From contig NZ_CP056775.1 in assembly GCF_016894445.1 (NCBI RefSeq), positions 2,420,001 through 2,484,000 on the forward strand: a stretch of DNA of 64,000 bases. The letters are read 5' to 3'. The position numbers were made by a program, and so were the translations under genes. This document shows positions 32,803 through 42,397 of the stretch, piece by piece; position 1 is the stretch's first letter, and every line of letters begins with the position of its first letter. The DNA is from Dyadobacter sandarakinus. Its GTDB lineage: Bacteria; Bacteroidota; Bacteroidia; Cytophagales; Spirosomataceae. The notes under the pieces were generated by a model, which had not been told where the DNA came from, did no database searches, and saw only the letters and a program-made list of their open reading frames with translations.

Positions 32803-33666
32803 ATGAGTAACCTGCTAGTCAAGCCGAATCCTGCCCAGAAAACCTACCACTCGCTTACCGCCGCCCAGGCGGGATGGACATACCTGAACTTTGAGGCCCG
32901 CCTGCTGGACAAAGATGAAGTATTAACCGGCCAAACCGGTGCGTACGAATACTGCATTGTGCTCCTGGGAGGCAACTTCAAGGTAGAGGCCGCCGGTCAG
33001 ACCTGGGAAACGGGCAACGGACGTAAGGATGTGTTCAGCGGCATTGGTCATGCGATGTATTTATCAAGAAATACGGAGTTCACCCTCACGGCTCAGCAGG
33101 ACCATACGGACATTGCCATCTGCAAGGTCAAGAGCGACGAGGATCACCCGCCGCGCATGAAGCGCCCGGAAGAAGCCGCCATCGAGTACCGCGGAGGCGA
33201 CAATGCCAACCGGCAGATCAACAGTTTGCTCGAACCGGGATTTGACTGCCACAAGATCGTGTGCGTGGAAGTGTATACGCCTTCGGGCAACTGGAGTTCA
33301 TTCCCCGCCCACAAGCACGACGACCGTAAGGTGGCCGAGGACGGTACGCTGCTCGAAGCCAACCTGGAAGAAATATATTTTTACAAAATCGACAAGCCTC
33401 AGGGCTATGCCATTCAGCAGGTGTATACCGAAGACCGTTCGCTGGACGAGATCGTGCGGGTAAGGCACAATGAAGCAGTACTTGTACCCAGGGGCTATCA
33501 CCCAGTCGTAGCGGGCCATGGCTATAATGTGTATTATCTCAACTTCCTCGCCGGCAGCGACCAATCCCTGGCCAACACCTCCGACCCCGATCACGACTGG
33601 ATCTATGGCTCCTGGAAAGGACAGGATCCCAGGCTGCCGATCGTGACGGCGGAGATGAATGGGTAG
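32803..33666 (+). CDS. iolB: 5-deoxy-glucuronate isomerase IolB
   Basis: 287 residues, cytoplasmic double cupin. It converts 5-deoxy-D-glucuronate to 2-deoxy-5-keto-D-gluconate. IolB motifs: SSFPAHKHDDRK with the metal His pair, LEEIYFYKIDKPQGYAIQQV with Glu, and VLVPRGYHPVVAGHGYNVYYL with the final His. The cluster starts here, next to the divergent lacI. A 252-bp repeat-filled gap separates it from iolC. Confidence 0.9.
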   Translation: MSNLLVKPNPAQKTYHSLTAAQAGWTYLNFEARLLDKDEVLTGQTGAYEYCIVLLGGNFKVEAAGQTWETGNGRKDVFSGIGHAMYLSRNTEFTLTAQQDHTDIAICKVKSDEDHPPRMKRPEEAAIEYRGGDNANRQINSLLEPGFDCHKIVCVEVYTPSGNWSSFPAHKHDDRKVAEDGTLLEANLEEIYFYKIDKPQGYAIQQVYTEDRSLDEIVRVRHNEAVLVPRGYHPVVAGHGYNVYYLNFLAGSDQSLANTSDPDHDWIYGSWKGQDPRLPIVTAEMNG

Positions 33667-33740
33667 GAAGGAGGAGAAAGGAGGACGGAGAAAAGGAGGA
33701 AGGAAGAAGCGAAAAAGAGAAAAGATAAATCGCAATCCCC

Positions 33741-33883
33741 CTTTGTCACCCTGAGCGGAGTCGAAGGGCAACTCCACCTCTGCCACCCTGAGCGCAGTTG
33801 AAGGGCAACTCCCCCTCTGTCACCCTGAGCGGAGTCGAAGGGCAACTTCACCTTTGTCACCCTGAGCGCAGTCGAAGGGCAGA
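33741..33883 (+). repeat. Four tandem copies of a 37-bp unit between iolB and iolC
   Basis: CACCCTGAGCG[G/C]AGT[C/T]GAAGGGC starts at 33747, 33784, 33821 and 33858, an exact 37-bp period. Copies 1 and 3 read GCGGAG and copies 2 and 4 read GCGCAG, so a 74-bp dimer may have been duplicated. The core resembles a dispersed repeat (GTCACCCTGAGCGNAGTCGA) that I recall from many Bacteroidota and other genomes. A purine-rich stretch precedes it from about 33662. Confidence 0.85.
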
Positions 33884-33918
33884 TGCGGCCAACAAAACCA
33901 AATAATACCTGAACGAAG

Positions 33919-34944
33919 ATGACCAACCCAGATACACCCCGGCCCTACGACCTTTTAACCCTTGGACGGTCTTCCATTGACCTTTACTCTGCGAACGTGG
34001 GGAGGCCGTTTGAGCAGATAGAAGCATTTAACGCATTTGTTGGTGGATGTCCATTGAATATCGCTACCGGTAGTCGCCGCCTCGGACTGGCTACGGCCAT
34101 ACTGACCGGGATCGGCGACGACCAGGTGGGAAATTTTATCAAACATTTTCTTGAACAGGAACAGATCCTTACCAATTGGGTGGCTACCATTCCCGGCACA
34201 AGAAGCTCAGCGGTAGTGCTCGGCATTGAGCCGCCGGATAAGTTTCCGCTCGTGTATTACCGTGAAAACTGTGCAGATATCAACCTCAATCTCGACCATG
34301 TCGCGGCAGTACCCTTCGGCGATTTCAGGGCAGCGGCTTTTTCAGGGACGGCGTTCAGCAAGGACCCGAGCCGTACTGCCATGTTCTTCGCGCTTGAACA
34401 GGCCAGGGAACACGGAGTTACCACGCTGCTCGACATTGATTTTCGTGCGGATCAATGGTTTGATCCGCGCGCATTTGGCGTAACCATCAGGGCTGCGCTG
34501 AGCAGTTTTGAGATCGTGGTGGGTACCGAAGAAGAAATTCTGGCCACTTTCCTGACCGACAAAGAACAACTCCTGATCAAACATCAGCAGATATCCGCAC
34601 CCGAAATCCGCGGTAACATTGATACGGCCATTCAGCAGATTCTGGCCGCAGGGGTAAAAACATTGGTGGTCAAGCGCGGGAAGGACGGGGCTTCGATATT
34701 TCAGTCCGGGAAGGAAGAGATGAAAATACCCGGTTTCCCGGTGGAGGTACTTAATGTGCTAGGCGCGGGGGATGCTTTTTGTGCAGGGTTTTCGTACGGC
34801 CTGCTCAGCGGCTGGGACTTGTACAAAAGTGTGCGCATGGGTAATGCCTGCGGCGCCATCATTGTGACGCGCGAAGGATGCGCCAACTTCATGCCGACCT
34901 ATGAGGAGGTGATGGCGTTTACTGCCGGTTACGAAGGATTGTAA
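33919..34944 (+). CDS. iolC: 5-dehydro-2-deoxygluconokinase IolC
   Basis: 341 residues, PfkB/ribokinase fold. The N-terminus LTLGRSSIDLYSANVG and FVGGCPLNIATGSRRLGL are IolC-like; the C-terminal PfkB signature NVLGAGDAFCAGF (near 280) carries the catalytic Asp and anion hole. It phosphorylates 2-deoxy-5-keto-gluconate using ATP. The length is that of kinase-only IolC, without the C-terminal aldolase-like (DUF2090) fusion seen in some bacteria, which fits the separate IolJ here. Confidence 0.9.
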   Translation: MTNPDTPRPYDLLTLGRSSIDLYSANVGRPFEQIEAFNAFVGGCPLNIATGSRRLGLATAILTGIGDDQVGNFIKHFLEQEQILTNWVATIPGTRSSAVVLGIEPPDKFPLVYYRENCADINLNLDHVAAVPFGDFRAAAFSGTAFSKDPSRTAMFFALEQAREHGVTTLLDIDFRADQWFDPRAFGVTIRAALSSFEIVVGTEEEILATFLTDKEQLLIKHQQISAPEIRGNIDTAIQQILAAGVKTLVVKRGKDGASIFQSGKEEMKIPGFPVEVLNVLGAGDAFCAGFSYGLLSGWDLYKSVRMGNACGAIIVTREGCANFMPTYEEVMAFTAGYEGL

Positions 34945-34964
34945 AAAAGATTTATTCAACAAAC

Positions 34965-34983
34965 ATGCAGCCTCATGCTGCAT
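34965..34983 (+). repeat. Short hairpin between iolC and iolA
   Basis: ATGCAGC-CTCAT-GCTGCAT is a perfect 7-bp stem with 5-base loop, followed by TTATTT. It spans an upstream in-frame ATG at 34975, which argues that iolA starts at 34996. It could mark a processing or attenuation point. Confidence 0.5.
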
Positions 34984-34995
34984 TTATTTACCAAT

Positions 34996-36462
34996 ATGGA
35001 AAGACTCAAAAACTATATCAACGGCCAGTGGGTCGACAGCAGGTCCGAAGCATTTGACAATGTACTGAATCCTGCCAACCAGGAAGTACTGGCACAGGTG
35101 CCGGTAGGCAATGCGCAGGATGTGGCGGATGCGGCCGAGGCTGCACAAGCCGGTTTTCAGGAGTGGAAAAGTACACCGGTCAGCAAGCGTATCCAGTATC
35201 TGTTTAAACTAAAAACATTACTGGAAAACAATGCTGATGATATTGCCCGTACGATTACGCTGGAATCGGGCAAGACCTTTGCGGAGGCAAAAGCGGAGCT
35301 GGTGCGTGCCATTGAAAACGTCGAAAATGCCTGCGGAACGCCTGCCCTGATACAGGGTGCGTTTTCTGAAGATATTGCGAAAGGCATAGACGAGTACATG
35401 ATCCGGCAGCCCCTGGGCGTGTGCGCCTGCATTGCCCCGTTTAACTTTCCCGCCATGATCACTTTCTGGTTTCTGCCTTATGCGCTGGCTTGCGGCAACA
35501 GCTACATCATCAAACCATCGGAAAAGGTACCTCTTACCATGACCAAAATCGTGGCATTGATGGAGCAGCTCGACCTGCCCAAAGGCGTGCTCAACCTGGT
35601 ACAGGGAGGCCGTGAAACCGTGGATGCCATTCTGGAACATCCCTTCATCAAAGGCATCAGCTTCGTAGGGTCCTCGTCGGTAGCAAAATATGTTTACTCC
35701 AAAGGTGCCGCAAACGGAAAGCGGGTGCAGGCACAGGGCGGGGCGAAAAACCCGGTGATCATCCTCCCCGACGCCGATCTTGAAATGACTTCCCAGATCG
35801 TCATCGACAGCGTATATGGCTGTGCGGGACAGCGGTGCCTCGCGGCCTCCACAATCATTACCGTGGGTGAGCACAAGGATATTACGGAAACATTGGTAGC
35901 ATCCGCAAAAACACGGAAAACAGGCTTCGGGCTGGACAATGATGTACAGATGGGTCCGGTAATTACCCAAGCCAGTAAAAACCGGGTGCAGGAACTCATC
36001 GAAAAAGGCATTCACGAAGGCGGGCGGTTGCTGGTAGACGGGCGCGATCCTCAGGTAAACGGATTTGAAAACGGCAACTTCATTGCTCCCACCATTATTG
36101 AGGATATTCCATTGGATGGCGAGGTGGCCGCGACGGAAATTTTCGGACCGGTGATGAGTCTGGTTCATATCAATACCATCGACGAGGCGATCCGGTTCAT
36201 CAATGCAGGAAAGTACGGCAACATGGCCTGTGTGTTTACAAGCAGCGGTGCCAGCGCCCGCAAGTTCCGGCACGAAGCCGAAGCTGGTAATATCGGGATC
36301 AACATCGGCGTGGCAGCACCCGTAGCGCAATTCCCTTTTTCAGGCTGGAAAGACAGCTTTTACGGCGACCTCCACGGCCAGGGCATGCACGCCATCGAAT
36401 TTTTCACACAAACCAAGGTAGTTATCGAGCGCTGGTTAAAGGAATGGACAAGGAAGTTTTAG
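34996..36462 (+). CDS. iolA: Methylmalonate/malonate-semialdehyde dehydrogenase (CoA-acylating) IolA
   Basis: 488 residues from the ATG at 34996 (family N-terminus [12 protein letters not shown]). Aldehyde dehydrogenase fold: [24 protein letters not shown] cofactor site, [12 protein letters not shown], the nucleophile in [12 protein letters not shown] and [10 protein letters not shown]. The GQRCLA cysteine and lack of the usual general-base Glu are typical of the CoA-acylating MMSDH/IolA subfamily. It converts malonate semialdehyde, released by IolJ, into acetyl-CoA and CO2 with NAD+ and CoA. Confidence 0.9.
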   Translation: MERLKNYINGQWVDSRSEAFDNVLNPANQEVLAQVPVGNAQDVADAAEAAQAGFQEWKSTPVSKRIQYLFKLKTLLENNADDIARTITLESGKTFAEAKAELVRAIENVENACGTPALIQGAFSEDIAKGIDEYMIRQPLGVCACIAPFNFPAMITFWFLPYALACGNSYIIKPSEKVPLTMTKIVALMEQLDLPKGVLNLVQGGRETVDAILEHPFIKGISFVGSSSVAKYVYSKGAANGKRVQAQGGAKNPVIILPDADLEMTSQIVIDSVYGCAGQRCLAASTIITVGEHKDITETLVASAKTRKTGFGLDNDVQMGPVITQASKNRVQELIEKGIHEGGRLLVDGRDPQVNGFENGNFIAPTIIEDIPLDGEVAATEIFGPVMSLVHINTIDEAIRFINAGKYGNMACVFTSSGASARKFRHEAEAGNIGINIGVAAPVAQFPFSGWKDSFYGDLHGQGMHAIEFFTQTKVVIERWLKEWTRKF

Positions 36463-36718
36463 GGGGACTTGGGCGGCTGGAAAGGCAGTCGGCTTTGGGC
36501 AGTCGGCTGTCGGCCATCAGCCATCAGCTTGTAGCAATTAGCTCTAACATGATAACATGCATTTTACAACCAGGTAAATCCCCATCTCCATCCAAAAAGC
36601 CAAAACCCCATTACAACCCAAACAATCACCAACTCACTAACCCACTAACTCGCTAACTCACTAACTCACCCACTCCCATTCAATCATTCAGTCATTCAGT
36701 CATTCAACCATCATCCCC
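36463..36718 (+). repeat. Low-complexity gap between iolA and iolG with two octamer arrays
   Basis: 256 bp. First are near-repeats GGCAGTCGGCT and CATCAGC (36480-36530). Then AACTCACT-type octamers run five times at 36631-36670, and CATTCAGT-type octamers four times at 36677-36708, both with an exact 8-bp period. The G content of the second half is very low. No gene is visible. Confidence 0.8.
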
Positions 36719-37780
36719 ATGTCCAAAAAACTAAAAACCGGCGTCATCGGTCTGGGCAGGATTGGCCAGATCCACCTGGCAAACCTGGTCCACCACATGC
36801 CCGACGCCGAGGTAATTATAGCTTCCGACGTGTCGCCGGCAGCCCATGCTTTTGCCGAGCGCCTCGGTGTGCCTCATGTAACTACCCAGGCCGAAGATGT
36901 GCTCAACCATCCCGAGGTGGAAGCAGTAATCATCTGCTCCCCCACCCCGTATCACGTACCTTATACCATTGCGGCCGCAAAACAGGGTAAACATGTATTT
37001 TGTGAAAAACCGCTGGATGTGACCCTGGAATCCATCCGGGAAGCCGAGCAGGTAGTGGCAGAAAACGGCGTGAAGCTCATGCTGGGTTTCAACCGGCGGT
37101 TTGATGCCAATTTCAGCAACATCCGTCAACTGGTTGAGGCCGGCAAGATCGGCGAGCCGCATATCCTGCGCATTACGAGCCGCGATCCGGCTCCTCCGCC
37201 CGTAGAGTACCTGAAAGTGTCGGGCGGCATTTTCCTGGACATGTCCATTCACGACTTCGACATGGCCCGCTACATGGTGGGCAGCGAGGTGACGGAAGTT
37301 TTTGTAAAAGGCGATGCGCTGATCCATCCCGAAATCCGGGAGTTTGGCGACATTGATACGGCAGTTATTGTACTTACGTTTGAAAACGGCACCCTCGGCG
37401 TGATTGACAACAGCCGGAAGGCGGTGTATGGTTACGACCAGCGCCTGGAAATATTCGGCTCAAAAGGCATGGCCAAAGCCGAGAACAATACGGCCGATTC
37501 ACTGATCCATTTTGATGATGCAGGCGGCCACAGCTCGCTTCCGCTCCACTTTTTCCTGGAACGGTACGAAAATGCCTACCGCGTGTGCCTGCGCTCATTT
37601 ATCCGCTGCATACTCGATGATAAACCGTCGCCGGTGAACGCTCATGATGGCCTTATGGCAACTGCCATCGGGATTGCAGCCATGAGATCGCTGACTGAGG
37701 GCCGGCCGGTGAAGATTTCGGAAGTGGTGCAGGAATCGGCTGTGAATGAGCCCATATCGGAAGCGACGGTAAAAGCCTGA
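36719..37780 (+). CDS. iolG: Inositol 2-dehydrogenase IolG
   Basis: 353 residues, Gfo/Idh/MocA fold. Rossmann motif GLGRIGQIHLANL near 10-22, the catalytic Lys in FCEKPLDVT near 99 and the signature LDMSIHDFDMARYMVG with the His/Asp dyad near 177-186. The gene context in an iol operon makes myo-inositol 2-dehydrogenase the best reading, giving 2-keto-myo-inositol with NADH. No second scyllo-inositol dehydrogenase is in the window. Confidence 0.88.
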   Translation: MSKKLKTGVIGLGRIGQIHLANLVHHMPDAEVIIASDVSPAAHAFAERLGVPHVTTQAEDVLNHPEVEAVIICSPTPYHVPYTIAAAKQGKHVFCEKPLDVTLESIREAEQVVAENGVKLMLGFNRRFDANFSNIRQLVEAGKIGEPHILRITSRDPAPPPVEYLKVSGGIFLDMSIHDFDMARYMVGSEVTEVFVKGDALIHPEIREFGDIDTAVIVLTFENGTLGVIDNSRKAVYGYDQRLEIFGSKGMAKAENNTADSLIHFDDAGGHSSLPLHFFLERYENAYRVCLRSFIRCILDDKPSPVNAHDGLMATAIGIAAMRSLTEGRPVKISEVVQESAVNEPISEATVKA

Positions 37781-37942
37781 GATACCAGCCATCGGCACGG
37801 CAGGCAGAAATGGCAGGTAATGCAGCAAATTGCTTTGAAACTTTCTAAGTTTGATGCGAAAAATGACAATTCCGGAGTAAGTACAGGCCATTTCCGGCGG
37901 TTGCAGTTTCAATTTTTCGTTTACCTTATTTCTTTTAACTGA

Positions 37943-39556
37943 ATGTCCAATACCGGATTACAATCGCTCGATTATATCGTATTTTTCATTTATCTGATCG
38001 GCGTTTCCGCCTACGGTTACTGGATTTACCAAAGAAAAAAGACCCGGGAAGTCAGCGCTACGGACTACTTTCTGGCCGAGGGCTCGCTCACTTTCTGGGC
38101 GATCGGCGCGAGCATCATTGCATCCAACATTTCTGCTGAGCACTTTATCGGCATGTCCGGGTCGGGCTTCGCGATTGGTCTCGCTATCTCGTCCTACGAG
38201 TGGATGGCAGCGGCTTCCCTGATTGTCGTGGCGGTGTTTATCCTGCCGGTTTATCTCAAAAACCGCATTTACACCATGCCGCAGTTTTTGCGGGAGCGGT
38301 ACAACCCTACGGTGGCAACCATTATGGCCGTTTTCTGGCTGCTGCTGTACGTTTTTGTTAACCTTACGTCCATTCTTTATCTGGGTGCCCTGGCGCTGGA
38401 AGTCACCGCGGGCATTGATTTTACCTACGCGATTATCGGGCTGGGGCTGTTTGCGGTTGTGATTACCATCGGGGGTATGAAGGTCATCGGCTATACTGAT
38501 GTGGTGCAGGTGATCGTACTTGTACTCGGAGGACTCGCAACCACGTACCTTGCCCTCGACCTTGTTTCCGAGCATTTTGGCAAACCCGGGATTTTCAATG
38601 CACTGGCTTTGCTGCGCGAGCAGGCCGATACCCATTTTCACATGATTCTGCCCAAGGAAAACCCTTTTTACAAAGACCTTCCCGGCCTGACGGTGATCAT
38701 TGGTGCCATGTGGATCAACAACCTTGCGTACTTTGGCTGCAACCAGTACATTATCCAGCGCAGCCTCGGTGCTGACCTTCCTACGGCACGGAAAGGCATC
38801 CTGTTTGCCGCATTGCTGAAATTGCTGATCCCGATTATTGTGGTTATTCCCGGCATCGCTGCTTTTGTTTTGTATCAAAATGGTGTCTTTCAAAAGGAGA
38901 TGATGGATGCTGCGGGGGTTGTCAAGCCTGACCACGCCTATCCTGTACTCCTCAACCTGTTGCCTGCCGGGCTGAAAGGAATGGCTTTTGCTGCATTGAC
39001 AGCCGCCATTGTTGCTTCCCTGGCCGGAAAAGCAAACAGCATTTCCACGATTTTCACCCTCGACATTTACAAGCAATACATAGCTCCGGGCGCCAGTGAG
39101 CGCCAATTGGTGCGAATCGGCAGGTATACCATTTATGCCGCCATGCTGATCGCCATGGTCATTGCGCCCCAGCTCAGGGTACTCGACCAGGCGTACCAGT
39201 TTATCCAGGAGTACAGCAGCTTCATTACGCCGGGTGTATTTGCAATTTTCATGTTCGGCATGTTCTGGAAACGTACGACTTCGGCAGCCGCGCTCACGGC
39301 AGCCCTGCTGACCATTCCGCTGTCGACCGCAGGCAAGTTTCTGCTGCCCGATATTCCATTTCTGGACCGTATGGGCATCATTTTTCTGATCCTGTCCGCA
39401 ATCATGATCACTATTACGCTAGCCGACCCGAAAAGCAGGAACAATCCGAAAGGGCTTGAAATCGAAAGCAGCATGTTCAGCCCCGGCAGAAGCTTTGTAC
39501 TGGGTTCAATCATTATATGCGGCGTTATCGCGGCTCTTTACACCGTATTCTGGTAG
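37943..39556 (+). CDS. Sodium:solute symporter (probable inositol transporter)
   Basis: 537 residues, about 13-14 transmembrane helices of the SSS (SglT-like) family. Hallmarks: DYFLAEGSLTFWAIGASIIA near 40, FIGMSGSGFAIGLAISSYEW, TYAIIGLGLFAVVITIGGMK and LTAAIVASLAGKANSISTIF. It should import a sugar alcohol with sodium. The position inside the iol operon points to myo-inositol. It follows iolG by 162 bp and precedes iolJ by 21 bp. Confidence 0.88.
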   Translation: MSNTGLQSLDYIVFFIYLIGVSAYGYWIYQRKKTREVSATDYFLAEGSLTFWAIGASIIASNISAEHFIGMSGSGFAIGLAISSYEWMAAASLIVVAVFILPVYLKNRIYTMPQFLRERYNPTVATIMAVFWLLLYVFVNLTSILYLGALALEVTAGIDFTYAIIGLGLFAVVITIGGMKVIGYTDVVQVIVLVLGGLATTYLALDLVSEHFGKPGIFNALALLREQADTHFHMILPKENPFYKDLPGLTVIIGAMWINNLAYFGCNQYIIQRSLGADLPTARKGILFAALLKLLIPIIVVIPGIAAFVLYQNGVFQKEMMDAAGVVKPDHAYPVLLNLLPAGLKGMAFAALTAAIVASLAGKANSISTIFTLDIYKQYIAPGASERQLVRIGRYTIYAAMLIAMVIAPQLRVLDQAYQFIQEYSSFITPGVFAIFMFGMFWKRTTSAAALTAALLTIPLSTAGKFLLPDIPFLDRMGIIFLILSAIMITITLADPKSRNNPKGLEIESSMFSPGRSFVLGSIIICGVIAALYTVFW

Positions 39557-39577
39557 CTTGCCAACAATCCTTACACC

Positions 39578-40516
39578 ATGCTCCTGACCACACAACAACT
39601 CTTTAAGGCATGTTACGGCCGGTATGCCATTCCGGCGGTAAACGTGTTTTTTATGGAAGAGATACATGGCCTCTTCGCAGCTGCCGAGGAAGCGCAGGCG
39701 CCTATTATCGTCCAAACAACCCCTTTCGCCCGCGACTATGCGCATGCCGGAATGCTCCTGGCGATGATCGGTGCCGCAGCACGCATCTATCCCGGCGTAG
39801 TTTATGCCGTGCACCTCGACCACGGTTATGAGGAACATATCTATGATGCGATTGAAAATAGTGGCTACACTTCAGTCATGATTGATGCGTCCCATGATGA
39901 TTTTGATCAGAATGTTTCACGAACACGGGCAGTCGTAGCGCGTGCACATGAAAAAAACATCAGCGTGGAAGCTGAGCTAGGGGTACTTTCAGGTGTTGAG
40001 GACGACCTGAGCGTAGATGCCGCACATTCATTTTACACCAACCCCGCCGAAGTGGAAGCATTTGTAAAAGCCACCGGCTGCGACAGCCTCGCCATTGCGG
40101 TAGGCACCAGCCACGGCGCTTACAAGTTTTCAGGCGGGCAGGGACTTCAGTTTTCCATTTTAGAGGAAATCCGGCAAAGGCTTCCCGGCTTCCCGCTTGT
40201 ACTGCACGGCGGTTCCAATGTGAACCCGCAGATAGTTGAACGCATCAATGCGGCTGGCGGACAGTTGAAAACGGATGCCAAGGGTGTGCAGGATGACGAG
40301 ATCCGGCGCGCTATTCCGCTGGGGATCTGCAAGATTAACATTGCGACGGATACCCGCCTCCTCTGGACGATGGTGAACCGGGAATTTTTCAGGGACAAAC
40401 CTGAAGAATTTGCCCCTACAACACCGGGTAAAATATTCATGGATACCTACCGGAAATTCATGCAGGAAAAGTTTGACCTGCTGGGTTGCAGCGGGCGGGC
40501 TGTTGATTTTCATTAA
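39578..40516 (+). CDS. iolJ: Class II aldolase, 6-phospho-5-dehydro-2-deoxy-D-gluconate aldolase IolJ
   Basis: 312 residues, class II fructose-bisphosphate-aldolase fold. Motifs: AIPAVNVFFMEEIHGL near 17, VHLDHGYEEH with zinc His near 85, EAELGVLSGVEDDL, AVGTSHGAYKF with another His, and LVLHGGSNV with the third. It splits 2-deoxy-5-keto-gluconate-6-phosphate into DHAP and malonate semialdehyde. A general fructose-bisphosphate aldolase is the alternative, but context favours IolJ. Confidence 0.87.
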   Translation: MLLTTQQLFKACYGRYAIPAVNVFFMEEIHGLFAAAEEAQAPIIVQTTPFARDYAHAGMLLAMIGAAARIYPGVVYAVHLDHGYEEHIYDAIENSGYTSVMIDASHDDFDQNVSRTRAVVARAHEKNISVEAELGVLSGVEDDLSVDAAHSFYTNPAEVEAFVKATGCDSLAIAVGTSHGAYKFSGGQGLQFSILEEIRQRLPGFPLVLHGGSNVNPQIVERINAAGGQLKTDAKGVQDDEIRRAIPLGICKINIATDTRLLWTMVNREFFRDKPEEFAPTTPGKIFMDTYRKFMQEKFDLLGCSGRAVDFH

Positions 40517-40531
40517 AATCAGTTTTACAAA

Positions 40532-42397
40532 ATGACACGAAGACTGACCGTAGCCCAGGCTACCATTATTTTCTTAAAAAACCAGTACATCGAGCGCGAT
40601 GGAGAGGAGCAGCCTTTTTTTGGCGGGTGCTTCGGGATATTCGGACATGGAAATGTGGCCGGCCTCGGTCAGGCTCTGCATGAAAACCCTGATTTCAGGT
40701 ATTACCAGAGCCGGAATGAACAGTCCATGGTACATGCAGCCGTAGCATATGCCAAAGTTAAAAACAGGCTGGGTGCATTTGTATGTACAACCTCCATTGG
40801 TCCGGGTGCTACCAATATGATTACAGGTGCTGCACTGGCGACGATCAACCGGCTGCCTGTGCTCCTTTTACCGGGCGATATTTTTGCCACCCGGCAGCCT
40901 AATCCCGTTTTGCAGCAGCTGGAAAGTTCGTATACCCAGGACATTTCAGTCAATGATTGTTTCAAGCCTGTTTCCAAATACTGGGACCGGATCAGCCGTC
41001 CCGAGCAGCTGATCTACTCACTGCCTGAGGTGATGCGCGTGCTCACTTCCCAGTCGGAGACGGGTGCGGTGACGCTCTCCATGCCGCAGGACGTACAAAC
41101 CCACGCCTACGATTTCCCCGAGGAGCTTTTCCGTAAGCGGGTATGGCACGTAGGACGACCCCGGCCGGACCGGAATGCCATTCTGCAGGCTGCCGAGTGG
41201 ATCAACAATGCGGAAAAACCGGTGATCGTAGCAGGAGGCGGTGCGATATACAGCGGAGCAACCGACGCCCTGCATGATTTTGCATTGAAAACAGGCATAC
41301 CGGTAGGAGAAACGTTTGCAGGCAAAGGCAGCGTGCGCTATGATGCGCCTTACAGCATTGGCGGCCTGGGTGCCACGGGTACCAAGTACGCCATTGAAAT
41401 TGCCAATGAGGCCGACGTGGTGATCGGCATCGGGACACGTTATAGTGACTTCACTACCGCATCGAAGTCGATCTTCAAAAATCCTGATGTTCGTTTTATC
41501 AACATCAATATCAATGAGTTTGATGCATTCAAGCAGGCTGCCTTGCCCGTAGTAGGTGATGCGCGCGCTATCTTGGAAGAACTCTCAGAATTGCTGAGCG
41601 GCTACGAAGTGGATGCATTTTACCGTGACAAAATAGCGGGTATGAACAAGTCGTGGGATGAGGAGGTAACACGGATTTATGCCGAAGGTAACGGTACCGT
41701 CCCGCCCATTGACCAGGCCGTGGTGATCGGCACGCTGAACAGCTTCATGGACGACCGCGACGTGATGATCAATGCTTCGGGAAGTGCACCGGGCGATCTG
41801 CACAAGCTGTGGCGGGCTACCGATCCCAAAAACTTCCACCTTGAATATGGCTTCTCCTGCATGGGCTACGAAATTGCTGCGGGCTTGGGCGCACGCCTGG
41901 CAGACGCTACCCGTGAGATCTATGTGCTCTGCGGCGATGGCGGTTACCTGATGAACAACCATGAAATTGTGACGGCGATCCAGGAGGGTGTCAGGTTCAC
42001 AATCCTACTTCTGAACAACAATGGTTATGCCAGCATCGGCGGTCTATCCGAGAGCATCGGCGGCGAGCGTTTTGGGACGATGTACAAGTACCGCGAAGAA
42101 AATTCGGGGCAGCTTTCGGGCGGGTTTCTGCCTGTGGACCTGGCCAAAAATGCCGAAAGCCTCGGCGCCGAGGTAATCCGCGCCACAGACCAGGCCTCAC
42201 TGGAAGCAGCACTGGCCAAATCAAAAACCAACGAGCGGGTGACGGTCATTTACATCGAAACAAGCCTGTACCGCACTGTGAAAGGCTACAATGCATGGTG
42301 GGAAGTCCCGGTAGCAGAAGTATCCCAATCGGAATCGGTACAAAAAGCATTTGAAACATATCAGGAAAACAAGAAGACGCAGAGGATATTTCTTTAG
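40532..42397 (+). CDS. iolD: 3D-(3,5/4)-trihydroxycyclohexane-1,2-dione hydrolase IolD
   Basis: 621 residues, thiamine-diphosphate enzyme of the acetolactate-synthase superfamily. Motifs: LGAFVCTTSIGPGATNMITG, a central Rossmann-like domain with PVIVAGGGAIYSGA, and the ThDP-binding GDGGYLMNNHEIVTA followed by LLLNNNGYASIGGLSES. It opens the ring of the dione to 5-deoxy-glucuronate. It begins 15 bp after iolJ. The operator-like GAAACGTTTGCA inside the gene is discussed under rejected items. Confidence 0.92.
   Translation: MTRRLTVAQATIIFLKNQYIERDGEEQPFFGGCFGIFGHGNVAGLGQALHENPDFRYYQSRNEQSMVHAAVAYAKVKNRLGAFVCTTSIGPGATNMITGAALATINRLPVLLLPGDIFATRQPNPVLQQLESSYTQDISVNDCFKPVSKYWDRISRPEQLIYSLPEVMRVLTSQSETGAVTLSMPQDVQTHAYDFPEELFRKRVWHVGRPRPDRNAILQAAEWINNAEKPVIVAGGGAIYSGATDALHDFALKTGIPVGETFAGKGSVRYDAPYSIGGLGATGTKYAIEIANEADVVIGIGTRYSDFTTASKSIFKNPDVRFINININEFDAFKQAALPVVGDARAILEELSELLSGYEVDAFYRDKIAGMNKSWDEEVTRIYAEGNGTVPPIDQAVVIGTLNSFMDDRDVMINASGSAPGDLHKLWRATDPKNFHLEYGFSCMGYEIAAGLGARLADATREIYVLCGDGGYLMNNHEIVTAIQEGVRFTILLLNNNGYASIGGLSESIGGERFGTMYKYREENSGQLSGGFLPVDLAKNAESLGAEVIRATDQASLEAALAKSKTNERVTVIYIETSLYRTVKGYNAWWEVPVAEVSQSESVQKAFETYQENKKTQRIFL

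Noticed and set aside
33741..33883. CRISPR array
   Set aside because: The period is 37 bp, but the sequence between the cores is also repeated; there are no unique spacers and no cas genes.
33603..33926. 107-codon minus-strand frame through the 37-bp repeat array
   Set aside because: The repeated peptide arises only from the tandem DNA repeat; no sign of a real protein.
35218..36330. 370-codon minus-strand open frame inside iolA
   Set aside because: It is antisense to a clear IolA coding sequence, has no domain and results from the GC-rich third positions of that gene.
37958..39106. 382-codon minus-strand open frame opposite the symporter gene
   Set aside because: The plus strand encodes an unmistakable SSS transporter; the antisense product is very Arg/His/Gln-rich and unlike a real protein.
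41309..41320. Operator-like GAAACGTTTGCA inside iolD
   Set aside because: It matches 11 of 12 operator bases but codes for a GETFAGKG segment that I expect to be conserved in IolD. An auxiliary operator is possible but unsupported.
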